DNA of 64,000 nt from Endomychus coccineus (Eukaryota; Arthropoda; Insecta; Coleoptera; Endomychidae): contig OY294068.1 of assembly GCA_958510875.1 (NCBI GenBank), positions 150,820,388 to 150,884,387 of the forward strand, written 5' to 3'. Positions 22,869 to 34,017 of the stretch are shown here, piece by piece. Position numbers and translations under genes: made by a program. Numbering within the stretch: position 1 is the stretch's first letter; every line of letters starts with the position of its first letter. The notes beneath the pieces are model-generated. The model saw nothing but the letters and a program-made list of their open reading frames with translations, searched no databases and was not told the origin of the DNA.

Positions 22869-24711
22869 TATTATTCCACGACAGATAGCCTGTCAACTGG
22901 CAGATACTTATAACTATACCCACACTGGTACCTGCTTTCAGAATTCACATCACCTTAGTCATATGAATATTACTTACCACTATATGGAAAAATACATACT
23001 TTTCTCCACGATCATCACAGAATTTGCCAATTCTGAAATCAAATTTGATTCTGGAATTCTCTCTCTTGAGATTGAAACAATATTCTGCAACACCTATGCC
23101 CCCATACAATTTAAATGTATTTGAATTCTCTCTCTTGTAATAGAATAATATTCTCACACATATTTCCATTCGAAAATATAAAAAGTATCATGAATTTATC
23201 CAGTGATTCAGAATCAGAGAGTGAAAATACACCGAGTTCTGTAATTTAAATTATCTTTTGTTCATTTCCATTTAAAAATATATATTTAAAATCTTTGATA
23301 GTGGAAAAAGTATAGTCTGCTACTCGGTTAGAATGAAAATTCGTGATGCTCGTGATGTTACAGAATATACTATTCTATGGCGAAGCAATTGTACTTTGTG
23401 CTCTATTTATTTCAATATTCAAAGTATAATGGGAATATGAATTCAAAAGCTAGACTTATATTACATTCTCATAATTATATATGTCAAGTCTGTAATAATG
23501 TATCAATTCTGAAATTTTGTTAATAAGCAGTTTTGTAGAAGACGATATGGTTGATTTGAATAATTAGATTCGCATGAAAGGCATGAAATTCTTCAATGAA
23601 GGCTCTAAAGTCAAAATGAGAGCTGGGGGTGGGTATTTACTCAAAAGATCTTAATATATCTCTAACAATACGCAACAGTATACGAATTGTGAATTTGTGT
23701 TATAAACCATGAGGTAAAATAAATTCTGAACCGCAAAATCAACGGTGAAGGCTTTGAAATCCTTGCGAATGGCAAAGGTGCAATAAGCAAGAACAAGATC
23801 ACTTCCAAACTATGCCAAGCAGCAAATGCTGGAAAAATTATAGTGCTTTAGGTAAAGCGACATAATTGAAAGCAACCATAAGTCAGACGAGCTGGCTCGC
23901 GAGTCATCCGTCAAGGAACATCTCGGGGAAGGATCAATAATCGCACCATCACGTGAATACCCTTGGAGCGGCCAGGCAACGATGAGGTGGGACCTCAGGT
24001 AGTAGACATGCCAAGGGAGCAATGTCCAAAAACAGCCGAATATCACGTGAAAGAATATGCGACTACTTACAGGAATCGCTACAGGACACTGTCAATCAAG
24101 AAAAGTTAGTGCACAACCTGCTGATGCCCTGATGATGACTGATTATGCTCACCATTAGGTCAGTCTCCTTACTTTATCCGGAATCCAGAAATTGAAAGTC
24201 AATCCTAAAATATTCTGGGAATACAAACTTTTCCCATTCTTGTTTCGGCCTACCAAAATTATTCACATTTCTATTAAATAAGGGTTCGATGCCCAACCTC
24301 ACATAGAGGGCATCGCTCAAAAGCTATTAGTATATAGAATTCTACTAGATATGCCCGTGTCTAGGGAAAATTGGTAATCTACGAAAACCCCTGAAAACAT
24401 CATTCACAAAGAATGGAAACATACGTTAAACAAAAAGATAAAGCGCGGTTTCTTTTTTTTTCTTTAATTGTCTGTTTTGATACATTTAGTGCATCCGATG
24501 ATCACCACTAAAATTTGGGAATGCAAATTCTTAAAAATAGAATCTCACTAGAGGGAAAGTCATGAACCTGGGAAATTCAGAATGCTTGTGTTGAACAATC
24601 GTATGTGGAATCCAATGTTGCAAAAATCATTGATTACGTTTTGTCCTAGATATTCTATTTGTTGCATTCTCCAAAAATACAACTGTGAATTTGAAATAGA
24701 ATAATTGCGTA
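22869..24711. other. gene-free stretch with an unexplained GC-richer patch
   Basis: Most is AT-rich. The part at about 23740-24150 is GC-richer and has a short reading LNRKINGEGFEILANGKGAI, then SKNKITSKLCQAANAGKI. It looks like a decayed coding remnant, but I do not recognise it. The frame at 23810-24046 (minus) is its antisense. Confidence 0.3.
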
Positions 24712-24841
24712 TTGCTTCAATATTCTCTCATTACTAACTTTTATTATGAAAGTTTTATAATTCACAAACCTTGTACGCAATATCCAGTTAGTACAAATTA
24801 TTATTTTCAACTTTGCTCAATGATTCATGTACTTCTTCCAG

Positions 24842-24960
24842 CAATGGATACCATTTATCCAGAACCCATGTCCAGACTTCACAGGAGAATGGTCCCAAAG
24901 AAGAGGAAAGGCAGTACATCCCGTTACCGAACTCAGCCAATAACATTCTCAGAAATACAG
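24842..24960 (+). CDS. exon 1 (coding) of an unidentified small basic/coiled-coil protein
   Basis: A pyrimidine-rich acceptor ends TCTTCCAG at 24841, and the exon ends CAG|GTTAGC at 24960, a good donor. Two bases into the exon is ATGG in a favourable start context (CAGCAATGG), so this can be the first coding exon after a spliced leader. From that ATG it encodes 39 residues: MDTIYPEPMSRLHRRMVPKK, then a basic RKGSTSRYR segment and QPITFSEIQ. It ends exactly on a codon boundary. The only compatible downstream exon seen is 37448-37693, which opens in phase 0 with EVDEE, giving an acidic continuation. If the ATG is internal, earlier exons lie upstream and were not found. The family is not recognised. 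The basic N-terminus followed by an acidic patch suggests a protein-protein or nucleic-acid contact role, but that is inference. Confidence 0.65.
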
Positions 24961-25469
24961 GTTAGCAGAATTTTCTTTGAAATATTTTATACTGATTTTT
25001 TGCACTCCGGTCCCATTATTTTTGTACGGCAGTAGGTTCTAGATGTTCATTTTTTTATGACCTTCCAACTCCAGGAATGCCGAACAGGTATATTTTATGG
25101 GAAGTTTCCATCTTCAGATGGAAAATCCAATTTACTTGTGGTCACCTGTAGTTATTATTTCATATAGTAGTATCGTTCTGAATATAATTCATGCTGGGTC
25201 ACTTGAGCCCATTCAAAATTTAAGATGGGCTTGTAGTCTAGTAGGCCAAAGTGACGAACCCGGGTCCTTCGGAGACCCACGCTGATTAACATCTACATCT
25301 ACATCTAGATGTACCTAGTGAACATTGAATGAAGTTATAGTTACTATCATCGGAAACATCGAATATTCAACATGAATACTCTGTGATGTCCTTTTGAATA
25401 GCACATATTTTATGTCAAAAAAGGAATTTCTGTTACTTATTGAACTTTTGTGGTTGCTTTGATGTCTGA

Positions 25470-26350
25470 TATACAAGGGCAAGGTGGAAAGTTCCTGAGA
25501 AATGATTTATTTCCTCCAAACCTATTTTATTTCTCGACATAATCTTCTTGTAGCCCGATACACTTCGTCCAACATTTTTCTAATTTTTCGATCCCTTCTA
25601 AATAATATGATTTTGGCAATACTTCAAAATAGGCGATGACCTCATCGTTAGAGCCAAATCTCTTTCCGCCAAGCCACTTATTTAAGTTTGGAAATAGAAA
25701 AAAACAGCAAAAAAAAGTCTGGAAAATATGGTGGATGACGAAGTAATTTGTAGTGCAGTTCATGCAATTTGGTGCGTTGTTCTGGTGGAAATCACTTTTT
25801 CTTTGCCAAATGCGGGCACTTCCGTTTCAAATCGGCGTAGAACCGATCTAACAGCTGCATTATATACGCCGGGGATCGTTTTGCCTATTTCAAGGTAATC
25901 GATATAGACGGTGGTACCGTGTGCATTCCAAAAAACTGTCCCCATGACTTTATTGGCCGATAAACCCACTTTGGCCTTTTTCGGCTCCGATTCGCCAGCA
26001 CTCGTCCACTGTTTCGACTGTTCTTCATTCTTCAGTGTTGTGATGGATCCATGTTTCGTCCACGGTTACGAAACATCGCAAAATGTCTTTTTCATCACGC
26101 TTGAACATCGCCAAACACTCCTTTGACGTTGTCATACTGTCGCGCTTATTGTCAACTGAGAACACATTCGACACCCTTCTGGCAGATAACTCTCTCATGT
26201 TCTAAAATTTATATATAATCTAAAATTTATGCAAAATCTTCCGTACCCGTTCGGTTGAGATGCCCATAGCCTCAGCAATCTCATGTACATTAACTCGCCG
26301 ATCGTCCAATATCATATATTACTATTTCTGGCGTACTACAGTCTGATATT
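25470..26350 (-). mobile_element. mariner, 5' truncated, broken transposase
   Basis: On the minus strand the reading starts at TPEIV near 26345. It continues LDDRRVNVHEIAEAMGISTE and RVRKILH, then the CLAMFKRDEKDILRCFVTVD and ETWIHHN block (first catalytic Asp present). Next come LSANKVMGTVFWNAHGTTVY and IDYLEIGKTI, and finally FPNLNKWLGGKRFGSNDEVI, YYLEGIEKLEKCWTKCIGLQ and EDYVEK. The 3' end carries TACAAGGGCAAGGTGGAAAG near 25470, the mariner terminal repeat. The N-terminal ~60 residues and left terminal repeat are missing, and a frameshifted gap removes the second catalytic Asp region. It is inactive. Confidence 0.85.
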
Positions 26351-26966
26351 AAGTGTTGCTATAGAGGTGGCGCAACAAACATATTTTTTTAAATACATTG
26401 TAAAGCCCTTTTGGTTCTGTTAAAAATGGATTGAAGTATCCAGTGTTTTTCCATTTCCTGAATTTTCATTCAAGTCCTTATTAATCAACCACTTTAATTA
26501 CCCTATAGGGTGTGTCCAAACGCAAAGTCGGGAATAACTCAGTTTTTTTTTATTGGAACATCATGTATTTTTCTATACCATTAAATAGCATTTTCGATAA
26601 GCTTTCCAACGATATACGGTTTGTGTGATCTGTTTTAAAATTTATGAGATTTTAATAAAAAACGTGAATGTTTTCACATGTTACTCATCCAAAAACTATT
26701 CGAGTAGGCTGCTGTCATTGAATCTGATATAACATGTAGGTACCATCACAATTTTAAGAAATCAGTGTAGAAAATAAGAAACAATATTCGCTCTGAGAAC
26801 GGAATAAACAAGTTAATTTTTCATGACAAATGTTCATTACAAACTACCAGCGCCTAAAGTTTGAGAGCTTTACTCTTCGCATCCTCAGTCAATGGGAAGT
26901 TTCCCTTGCATAATAATGCGTATTAACTAATCCATTGATTTTGAACGTCGGTTCGTAACTAAATAA
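26351..26966. other. unassigned; probable DNA-transposon fragment
   Basis: A block starting AGGGTGTGTCCAAACGCAAA at about 26510 looks like the end of a cut-and-paste element, but no partner end or coding sequence was found. Confidence 0.25.
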
Positions 26967-27968
26967 TAGTCGAGGAAATAAAGCATTGAACCAGGGAAAG
27001 TTGGCGCAGTTGAATGGATTGAGATGCGGTTTTCTGCATTCGATTCAGAAAGTGATTTAGAAACTTTGTCCGGTATTTTTGTTTTGCGGAAAAAATTTGT
27101 TGCATTTCTACAGCCAAAAAATGCATTTTTGTAAGTGCACTTTTTGAGGTGAATAAAAAAACGGACTCGAATTGGTTTCTCGGGGGTTTTTGAGGTCGCT
27201 GAACACGAATATGATATTTAAAAAATTCCCTGAGGTCCCCGGGGGTATACTAGCGCCCTGACATCCTGGATATCGACGAAATTAATGAAAAAATTATTTT
27301 TAATGTTTGTCAACTGTTCGAAAAGTGATATGAAGGTTGCTAGGGATGATAACGACATGAAAAAACCTCTTCTGCAATACCTGGTGTACCCTGCGTCCGG
27401 GTAACGACGTCATCTTCTAGGAATTTGCTAATTTTTCTTCATCAAAGGTAACAAATTCTAGCTCTCGGGGGTTTTCAAAGTCGGTGATCACGACTGTGAC
27501 ACTCACAATGTTCTGCAAATTACCTGAGGGTATTTCCGGGACACTCGAGCCCTGTGTATCCACGTCATCTTCTAGGAATCTCTTGTTTTTTTTTAATTAA
27601 ATGTAATAAATTCTAGCTCTCGGGGGTTTTCAAAGTTGCCGATCACGAATATGCACGACGCTAGTATACCCCCGGGGAGGTTCAAGGCGACCTCAAGGAA
27701 TTTTTTAAATATCATATTCGTGTTCAGCGACCCCAAAAACCCCGAGAAACCAATTCGAGTCCGTTTTTTTATTCACCTCAAAAAGTGCACTTACAAAAAT
27801 GCATTTTTTGGCTGTAGGAATGCAACAAATTTTTTCCTCAAAACAAAAATACCGGACAAAGTTTCTAAATCACTTTCTGAATCCAATACAGAAAACCGCA
27901 TCTCAATACATCCAACTGCGCCAACTTTCCCAGATTTGGCCTATTTTAGTGCTTTATTTCCTCGACTA
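26967..27968. mobile_element. 1.0-kb inverted-repeat element with internal tandem units
   Basis: The left arm (TAGTCGAGGAAATAAAGC...AAAGTTGGCGCAGTTG) and the right arm ending at 27968 are inverted copies about 300 bases long. They share the long blocks TTTGTCCGGTATTTTTGTTT, AAATGCATTTTTGTAAGTGC and CGAACACGAATATGATA-like text. The middle (27255-27655) holds direct units about 156 bases apart. Each carries CATCTTCTAGGAAT, CTCTCGGGGGTTTTCAAAGT and a GATCACGA motif. The frame 27636-27977 is arm sequence, not a gene. The motif GGGGGTTTT..AGGTCGCTGA-CACGAAT also occurs in the element at 38168-39330. Confidence 0.8.
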
Positions 27969-28454
27969 CTAGTCTAGCTTGTTTATACGATGGACAATGA
28001 AAATAAGTAGATACGGAACACTAATACATTCACAGGAATATTGTTTGAGGCGAATATGTATGGGCGGGGAAGTGGCGTGTTTGTTTACTTTCGTCGCATC
28101 AACATGGGCGTACGCTTTATAAAGGAAATTATTTTCACAAATTGATTATTTTTATTAACTTAATGTCTCTCCAACATAGAGGACGTCAATAATAGTAGTA
28201 AGATCTGTAAGTGTTGTTAAATAACCAATAAATATGAAGATTTGAATTTTAGATAAATTGTGGGATTTTGATTATATTAGAACCAATTAACCTTTCATAC
28301 AAAATTTTATTCTATTTTATCTAACGCAGTTCAATTATGTAATAAATGCAAATAATAATTTTCTAGACGTTGTGATGTCTATTATTGTTGAATGTAAAGT
28401 TGTAGGCGAAACCTTTCCAATTGTACGAGAGGTTTTATTCCTGTAACATCCCAT
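27969..28454. other. gene-free intronic stretch
   Basis: AT-rich, with no exon or repeat recognised. Confidence 0.35.
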
Positions 28455-28712
28455 CATAAGGTAGTGTGGTAGTCCCTGAGTCCGAATTCAATCACCTAAG
28501 ATATACCCACTAAACACTTCACCTCGTGTGGTAGGCTCGATCCTGCGACCAAGACAGTCTCAATGACACTTAGGCTTGACGGCCCATTGTATCTTGCCTC
28601 ACCACTCCCTCGGGCCATCGGAAAGATTTCGCAGCTCCTGGATTCGAACCCGCGATCAGCAGCCACAGTGATTAGAAGATCGATGCTTCTACCACTGAGC
28701 TACTTGGCCCCC
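28455..28712 (-). repeat. tRNA-derived SINE (RNA polymerase III A and B boxes)
   Basis: On the minus strand the head reads GGGGCCAAGTAGCTCAGTGG. The A box TAGCTCAGTGGTAGAAGC is at 28685-28702 and a perfect B box GGTTCGAATCC at 28640-28650, spaced as in a tRNA. The anticodon stem does not pair and the sequence after the B box does not close an acceptor stem. It instead continues about 190 bases into a non-tRNA body. That makes it a SINE or tRNA pseudogene, not a working tRNA. It lies in the intron of the small coiled-coil gene, antisense to it. Confidence 0.75.
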
Positions 28713-28889
28713 TGTAGGAGAGGTTACTCATCATCCAGCATTATTAGTCGAGTTCGGAATGTTATCAAACTTCATGACAAATTGAATTGTTTTAATTTAG
28801 CAAAATCTGATCGTATAGCACTTTACAATAAATGAAATATCAATTGGAATTTACCAGTACCCTCTAACAATTTAAACTTGCTAGTTGAT

Positions 28890-29740
28890 AATATGTATAT
28901 ATATGAGAAACTAACTAAATTATTTGAACAGACTGTACCGAGATTCTGATAAAGTAAAAAGAACAATACGCGCCGTAGTATACAAAGAATCATTATAATG
29001 GTTTAAAAATTGATGACAAATTATTCAAATGGATTGAGAGAAAAAAGAAAGAAAGCTATGATGGTTATCTCAATTTGAAAATCTGAGATCCCAAATAAAA
29101 TTGCAAATTGAGAACAGCTATGGTTTTAAATCAAAAAATGCATTGCTACTTCAGAAATACCGCAAGGTCAAAACTTAGGCACACTGCTGTTTTGGAGTTT
29201 GTTAATAACATTGCGGATATAATAAATGTGGAGTACAACTATTTGCATAAGATGTGAAATCATACAGTTTATTGATTTATTATTTAACTTTCAATAACCG
29301 TATAAATAAAGTCAAATCATCTGCTCTAAGAACATTGGGATTTAGATTCACTTGTACGAATTGTGTTAGAATATTATGCTAGTTAAATTTGGTCCCCATA
29401 CTAAATCAAACACATAGTAAATGCATTCATGAAATAGGTGCCTAGCTTCAAAACGAGCTTTAAAATTAGACAATGTGTATATCCTTTGCGAGAGACTACT
29501 CTCTAGAGTTAATAATTTGAGCCTAGAAAATCGAAGAATTCTATTATGTTTTAATTATTAAATTTCAGAGTTGAATGTGAGGAACTAAATAAGAATTATA
29601 TTTCCATTACAATGTTTATCAACATAAATTTACGGCCTATAGAATAGTGAACTAACCTGTCATACGAAATTTCGGAACCTTTTACGAACGATCTTTCGCA
29701 CAGTAAATAATATCTACCCGTAATTTGATGTTTAAACTGT
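28890..29740 (+). mobile_element. Jockey-like LINE, reverse transcriptase remnant
   Basis: Across frames, with stops, the DNA gives an EIPQGQNLGTLLFWSFVNNI and ADIINVEYN block, matching the RT motif B (VPQGS.LGPLLF..FVNDI). Then come INKVKSSALRTLGF and a downstream LINE C-terminal pattern to about 29740 (TFGTFYERSF). The catalytic YADD is not preserved. It is strongly decayed. Confidence 0.6.
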
Positions 29741-31957
29741 CATTTAAGTTTATACTAGTCCATTTGACAAACTTAAAACTGTGCACAATTATTAGAACTA
29801 ACCGGCATAAACAACAACAGACGTACAGAGACTACTACAGATACAGACGCTTGAAGTCAATGTAGCTGTAGCTACTAGCTAGGTATATATTCACTGTTAT
29901 CAAAGTACTCTGTGCTGCTCTATTCACAGATCACGGAAAGCTATATTAGTCAAAGAGAGGAGGAAGCCGAAGTGAACATTATTTCTCCACCGCAATCGTT
30001 CTTGCTTCAATCAAAGCCGTTCTTTTCCATGTGTATTCAACCCCTTGAAACCTAATTTATATTTCCCATTCTTCTCATATAATTATATACCAATATAATA
30101 CCAAACTTTACATGCCTGTCCCACCTCTCCATGCACCTCTCGGTCTAGTATTGAAGATTAACGCTCAATATACTTGTTAGTGGTAGTTGAAACAATACAC
30201 GTGATTTTGTCCGGACTTATAACATTCCCAAAAAATTGTAAGGTGTTTCGTCTATATAGTAAATTATTATCTATCAACTGTCTTCATTCCTCAACACGCA
30301 CGAAGGAATGGGCGATTGTGAAACCGAGTAAGATAGGTTGAAAAAGCTACACGAAGAGTTTCTGAACACTGATGACGATGATATCGAACACGATGATAAG
30401 GAATATTTAACGGAGATATTGCCGCGGAGGAGAGAGATGAGAACAGTGATACTCAGCAACATATCAACGAAAATTGATTGAAGATGAAGAAGGAGGAGAC
30501 TCTCATCGTACTCCTATGTTATAGTCTATTATAATGTGTCATGAGAATCATGTCATAATTTTGCCATTTATTTTCAGTCTTTTCCACTTCCTATTTTCCA
30601 ACGAAATATTTTTTTTTGCAGTTGGTATAGACCTAAATCACGGGCCCCCTCAATGGCGCAGAAAACAATGTTTTGGGGTTCAAGGTCAAACCATTTCAAA
30701 TAATGAATTTATGTGGTACTGCCCCAAAAACATTTGATTCAAAATCAGATTTTAGTAGATTTTTTGAATATTTTAAATGCATAAGAGTATCTACTACTTG
30801 TGCTCATGCTACAAGCTACTAAAAAACGAATGAAGAATATATAGGAATTGATCATATCATTTTTAAGAGTAAGCTGAGTTAATGTAGATAAAGATTTTAA
30901 TCCTCGGTTTAATCACAATAAAATTACAATTAAAAAAATTTGAAATTAAGATTATCAATTGTCAATACCCCACCCAAACAGTGGGGTAAATAAATTACAG
31001 TCGTATTCCTGAAAAAAAATGTTTTCAAATACTTTTTCTGTAATTTATTGGAAAACAGTACCTAGTATGTCGGTAAAACAAAACAAAGGACAAACTCAAC
31101 TGATGAAATCTACAAAACATGTCTACGATTGCTACAAACTACTATTCGTAATATAACAGGTAGAAATTATTTTAAGGGAGCTTTACGACATTTTGCAGAG
31201 GCAAAATTTGCAATAATTTCAGAGAAGTCGGAGTTTCCAGCCAATCTGGACTCAATAGCTAATATGTCAAGAGCACTCAACCGTTACTGAACCATAGTAA
31301 ATCTTTGAAAAAAATATTCTGAAAAGGTGACTAAAAGATCGTTCTGTTTGCGGTATGGTTACAGGGAGAGTATAGAAAAGTATTAGTGCTGTAACTATGT
31401 TTGGAAACAAGGTATCTAATTTTATTCAGTGTCCTGAAAATTTGCAGTAAAGATACTTTTAAGATGTTTTATTTCTTCTTTGAATTGATATCTGCGTCTT
31501 AATGGTTTCGAATACAACTGGCCTGCTCGTTATTTTCTATATCTTCGGAACTTAAAAATCTCCATAACACACTAAAAACGTGTCAATAATTTTTTTAGCT
31601 GCTTCAAATCTTGAGTATATATTTAAAATACAATTGTTTTTTTTGTAAAAAATAATAAGTTGCCGGGCCCCGATTATTTGTACCGCCTTCAACGCCCTTT
31701 CGTCAGGCCTGTACATGGGTACCTTAAAGAATTTAGAACAGTGTAAATATTCAATTTTAGAAAAAAAATTACCGGTTTCCTCGCACCCGTCTGGCAGACC
31801 GATGGCTGGATTTAGGGCAACTACCGGAAGATTGAAGGACGTCGACGTTCAATTTTCATACAAAGTTTTTTAAGATTTTTATTAAATAACCCTGGCTTGT
31901 GAATAAAGCCAATTGTTTATGTACAAAAATGGTAGGGATATAATGTTATGAGTTATG
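29741..31957. other. gene-free intronic stretch with possible transposon remnants
   Basis: At 30300-30520 there is an acidic reading (LHEEFLNTDDDDIEHDDKEY). At 30640-30770, after a TTTTTTGCAG acceptor-like site, there is a reading ending GTAPKTFDSKSDFSRFFEYF. The pair recalls the N-terminal part of a piggyBac transposase, but no catalytic block follows, so I do not call it. The remainder shows nothing recognisable. Confidence 0.3.
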
Positions 31958-32246
31958 ACCATCGACATAATACATATGGACTGCGCGTGGCAATGATAAG
32001 CGCGGGTAGTGCCGGCGTGAGAGAGGGGAAAACGAAGAGGACTAATACTGTCTTTATCTATCGGCTCGGGACGTAAACATACTAGCTACAGTCATGTTGC
32101 ATTTCCATGGCAACGCAGCGGCTAATAGAAACGCGATAGTTAAAGTAGATAAAGACAGTATTAGTCCTCTTCGTTTTCCCCTCTCTCACGCCGACACTAC
32201 CCGCGCTTATCATTGCCACGCGCAGTCCATATGTATATGTCGATGG
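31958..32246. mobile_element. 289-bp MITE with ~105-bp near-identical inverted repeats
   Basis: The ends are ACCATCGACATA inward on both sides. The arms run about 105 bases through TATGGACTGCGCGTGGCAAT, AAGCGCGGGTAGTG and GAGGACTAATACTGTCTTTA with only a couple of differences. TATG flanks both sides and may be the target duplication. The very high arm identity and high GC against an AT-rich background point to a recent insertion. Confidence 0.85.
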
Positions 32247-32564
32247 TTATGACTGATAAGCAGCGGTTAACAAGAAGTTTGTCGGATACTTGAGGCATTG
32301 AACGTAAAATACTCTTTCAAGTTTTCAAAACATCTTATAAATAAGATGACGATCCCCAAAATATAATTTCATAGCTTAGTAAAAGTTACATTATCTAGTA
32401 GGATTCCGAAATATTTTAGAGTCCACTTCAGGAATAGAAACATAATTTTACGACGACATATATGAAAAACATCTCATTTCGCACTGTGAACTAGCGCAGA
32501 AAATCTCGTATTTCCCATCAGCTGCCTATAACTGAGTAGCTGTGACAAATCAACAATAACTATT

Positions 32565-32684
32565 TGTGTATTAAGAGAGCAAAGTGATATATTGTCGCTC
32601 GACAAAGAGAGTTACCGCGAGACGCAAAGCGGAGCGCGGTAATCTTTGGAGAGCGACAATGACACTTTGTGCTCGAAATACACA
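32565..32684. repeat. 120-bp hairpin beside the tyrosine-recombinase gene
   Basis: The sequence is palindromic from TGTGTATT at 32565 to AATACACA at 32684. Internal pairing blocks are GAGCAAAGTG with CACTTTGTGCTC, TATTGTCGCTC with GAGCGACAAT, and TTACCGCG with CGCGGTAA. The loop is about 15 bases (AGACGCAAAGCGGAG). It lies about 60 bases beyond the poly(A) signal of the recombinase gene. It may be a small MITE or a structure belonging to that element. Confidence 0.85.
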
Positions 32685-32743
32685 CAAGATTTTTTCTACA
32701 AACGCAGTTTTCAGAAAAAAAGAAAAGAAAAAACACCAGATGC

Positions 32744-32749
32744 TTTATT
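32744..32749 (-). terminator. poly(A) signal AATAAA of the tyrosine-recombinase gene
   Basis: A minus-strand AATAAA lies 39 bases after the stop codon at 32788-32790, a normal distance for an expressed transcript with a short 3' UTR. Confidence 0.6.
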
Positions 32750-32787
32750 CAACAAAAGTACATCAAGTACAGTTTATAAATTCCTGA

Positions 32788-34017
32788 TTAATGTTGATTA
32801 AATTTATCATTGACTTTACTAAAATTGAATGTACAATTGTGACACTCTTTAATTATTATTCCTGAACCTGATGGACGATCAGTAGATTTATCTAACATTA
32901 ATTCCCCCGAATATTGGAAATCTACAGAACGAGATGTAGATGGTCTTGAGAATATTCTCTTGGTAGTTTCAATCTTATTGTTGATTGAATCATCTATGTA
33001 GCCTTCTGCTACATTGTTACTTTTCCATCCACCATGTTTTTTCAGTTGTATTAGGTCACCTCCACCATTCACCAATAAAGTAGCAGAGGTTCGTCGGAGA
33101 CAGTGTCCAGTATATAAATTATGCTCGGGCAATTTCAAATATTCAGCAATGTCACTGGGAGTCTTGCCGATTGTATTCATACCCACAACTTGTTTCATAC
33201 ATCTACCTTTTTCATAACGTAAAAATAGACGTTGGACAGTATTGTTATTCAGACAATGTTTTCTGAGTGCAATATATTTTTTACAAATTGAAAGATAATC
33301 AACTGAATTCTCTTCATTATGACCAACAATCGTAAAAACACGGCTTATTCTCGTTTTTGAATCGGGAATTCGGACTATTAAAATAGAATCCTTATCTTCT
33401 ATATCACCAATCTCCATTTTGACCAACTCATCGCGCCTGCAGGCACCAGCAATACCCATAATTAGAATAACCTATAAAAAAAACTGCAATTAATAGCTAT
33501 TCCAAATGTCTATGCTAACCAAATTGCACTAAATTCAAAAAAATACTAACCGCTTCTCAAACTACTAAGAGCATGAAATATTAAAATTTACCTTTTTTAG
33601 TAGATATTCTTCATCGGGCGCTTCTTGTAAAAATTTGTGAATATCTTCAGTGGTGAATGTTTTGGATTTTTTCGCTTTATATCCAACAGACTGTTTCTTC
33701 AGAAATGCGATAAGTTTAGGATACTTATTGATTTCGATGTTATTTTTAACATTCAAGCATGTCCGTATCATCGAATACGTAGACCAAAGAGTTGATGACT
33801 TACAAATCAATGATTTTTCTCCAAAATAAGCCAGTAATACGTTTTCTGAATACTTATTCACCTTCTTCGACTGGCACCACGTCATGAATTTACCGTATTG
33901 TAATTCATATTTCTTTCTTGATTTCTCTGGTAGGAGATTCAAAGTAACAATTTTTGCACTTTCTGCTACATCAGGAGGAGTGTTTGATAATTCACTGTCA
34001 CTATCATCAATCATCAT
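32788..34017 (-). CDS. Crypton-type tyrosine recombinase, two exons, apparently intact
   Basis: Exon 1 is 34017-33592 and exon 2 is 33471-32788. The donor is AAG|GTAAAT and the acceptor TTTTTTATAG|GTT, both phase 0. Together they give an unbroken 369-residue protein. The second frame's first ATG at 33459 is internal, since the splice adds VILI before it. The N-terminal part (residues 1-142) looks like a SAM-like/core-binding domain: LLPEKSRKKYELQYGKFMTW, then SSTLWSTYSMIRTCL. The catalytic domain has all expected residues: R154 in GACRRDEL, H265 and R268 in GHCLRRTSAT, W291 in KHGGW and the nucleophile Y300 in EGYI. Crypton-family recombinases cut and rejoin DNA through a covalent tyrosine intermediate. 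The tail ends with HNCTFNF. The gene is antisense within the intron of the coiled-coil gene. It could be an active element, a recent copy or a domesticated gene. Confidence 0.85.

Noticed and set aside
27636..27977. 113-codon plus-strand frame
   Set aside because: It is entirely arm sequence of the inverted-repeat element at 26967-27968.
28640..28712. Functional tRNA gene
   Set aside because: The A and B boxes are good but the anticodon and acceptor stems do not pair; it fits a SINE head instead.
30300..30770. Acidic peptide plus an acceptor-bounded reading resembling the N-terminus of a piggyBac transposase
   Set aside because: No catalytic DDD block, no terminal repeats and several frame changes; too weak to call.
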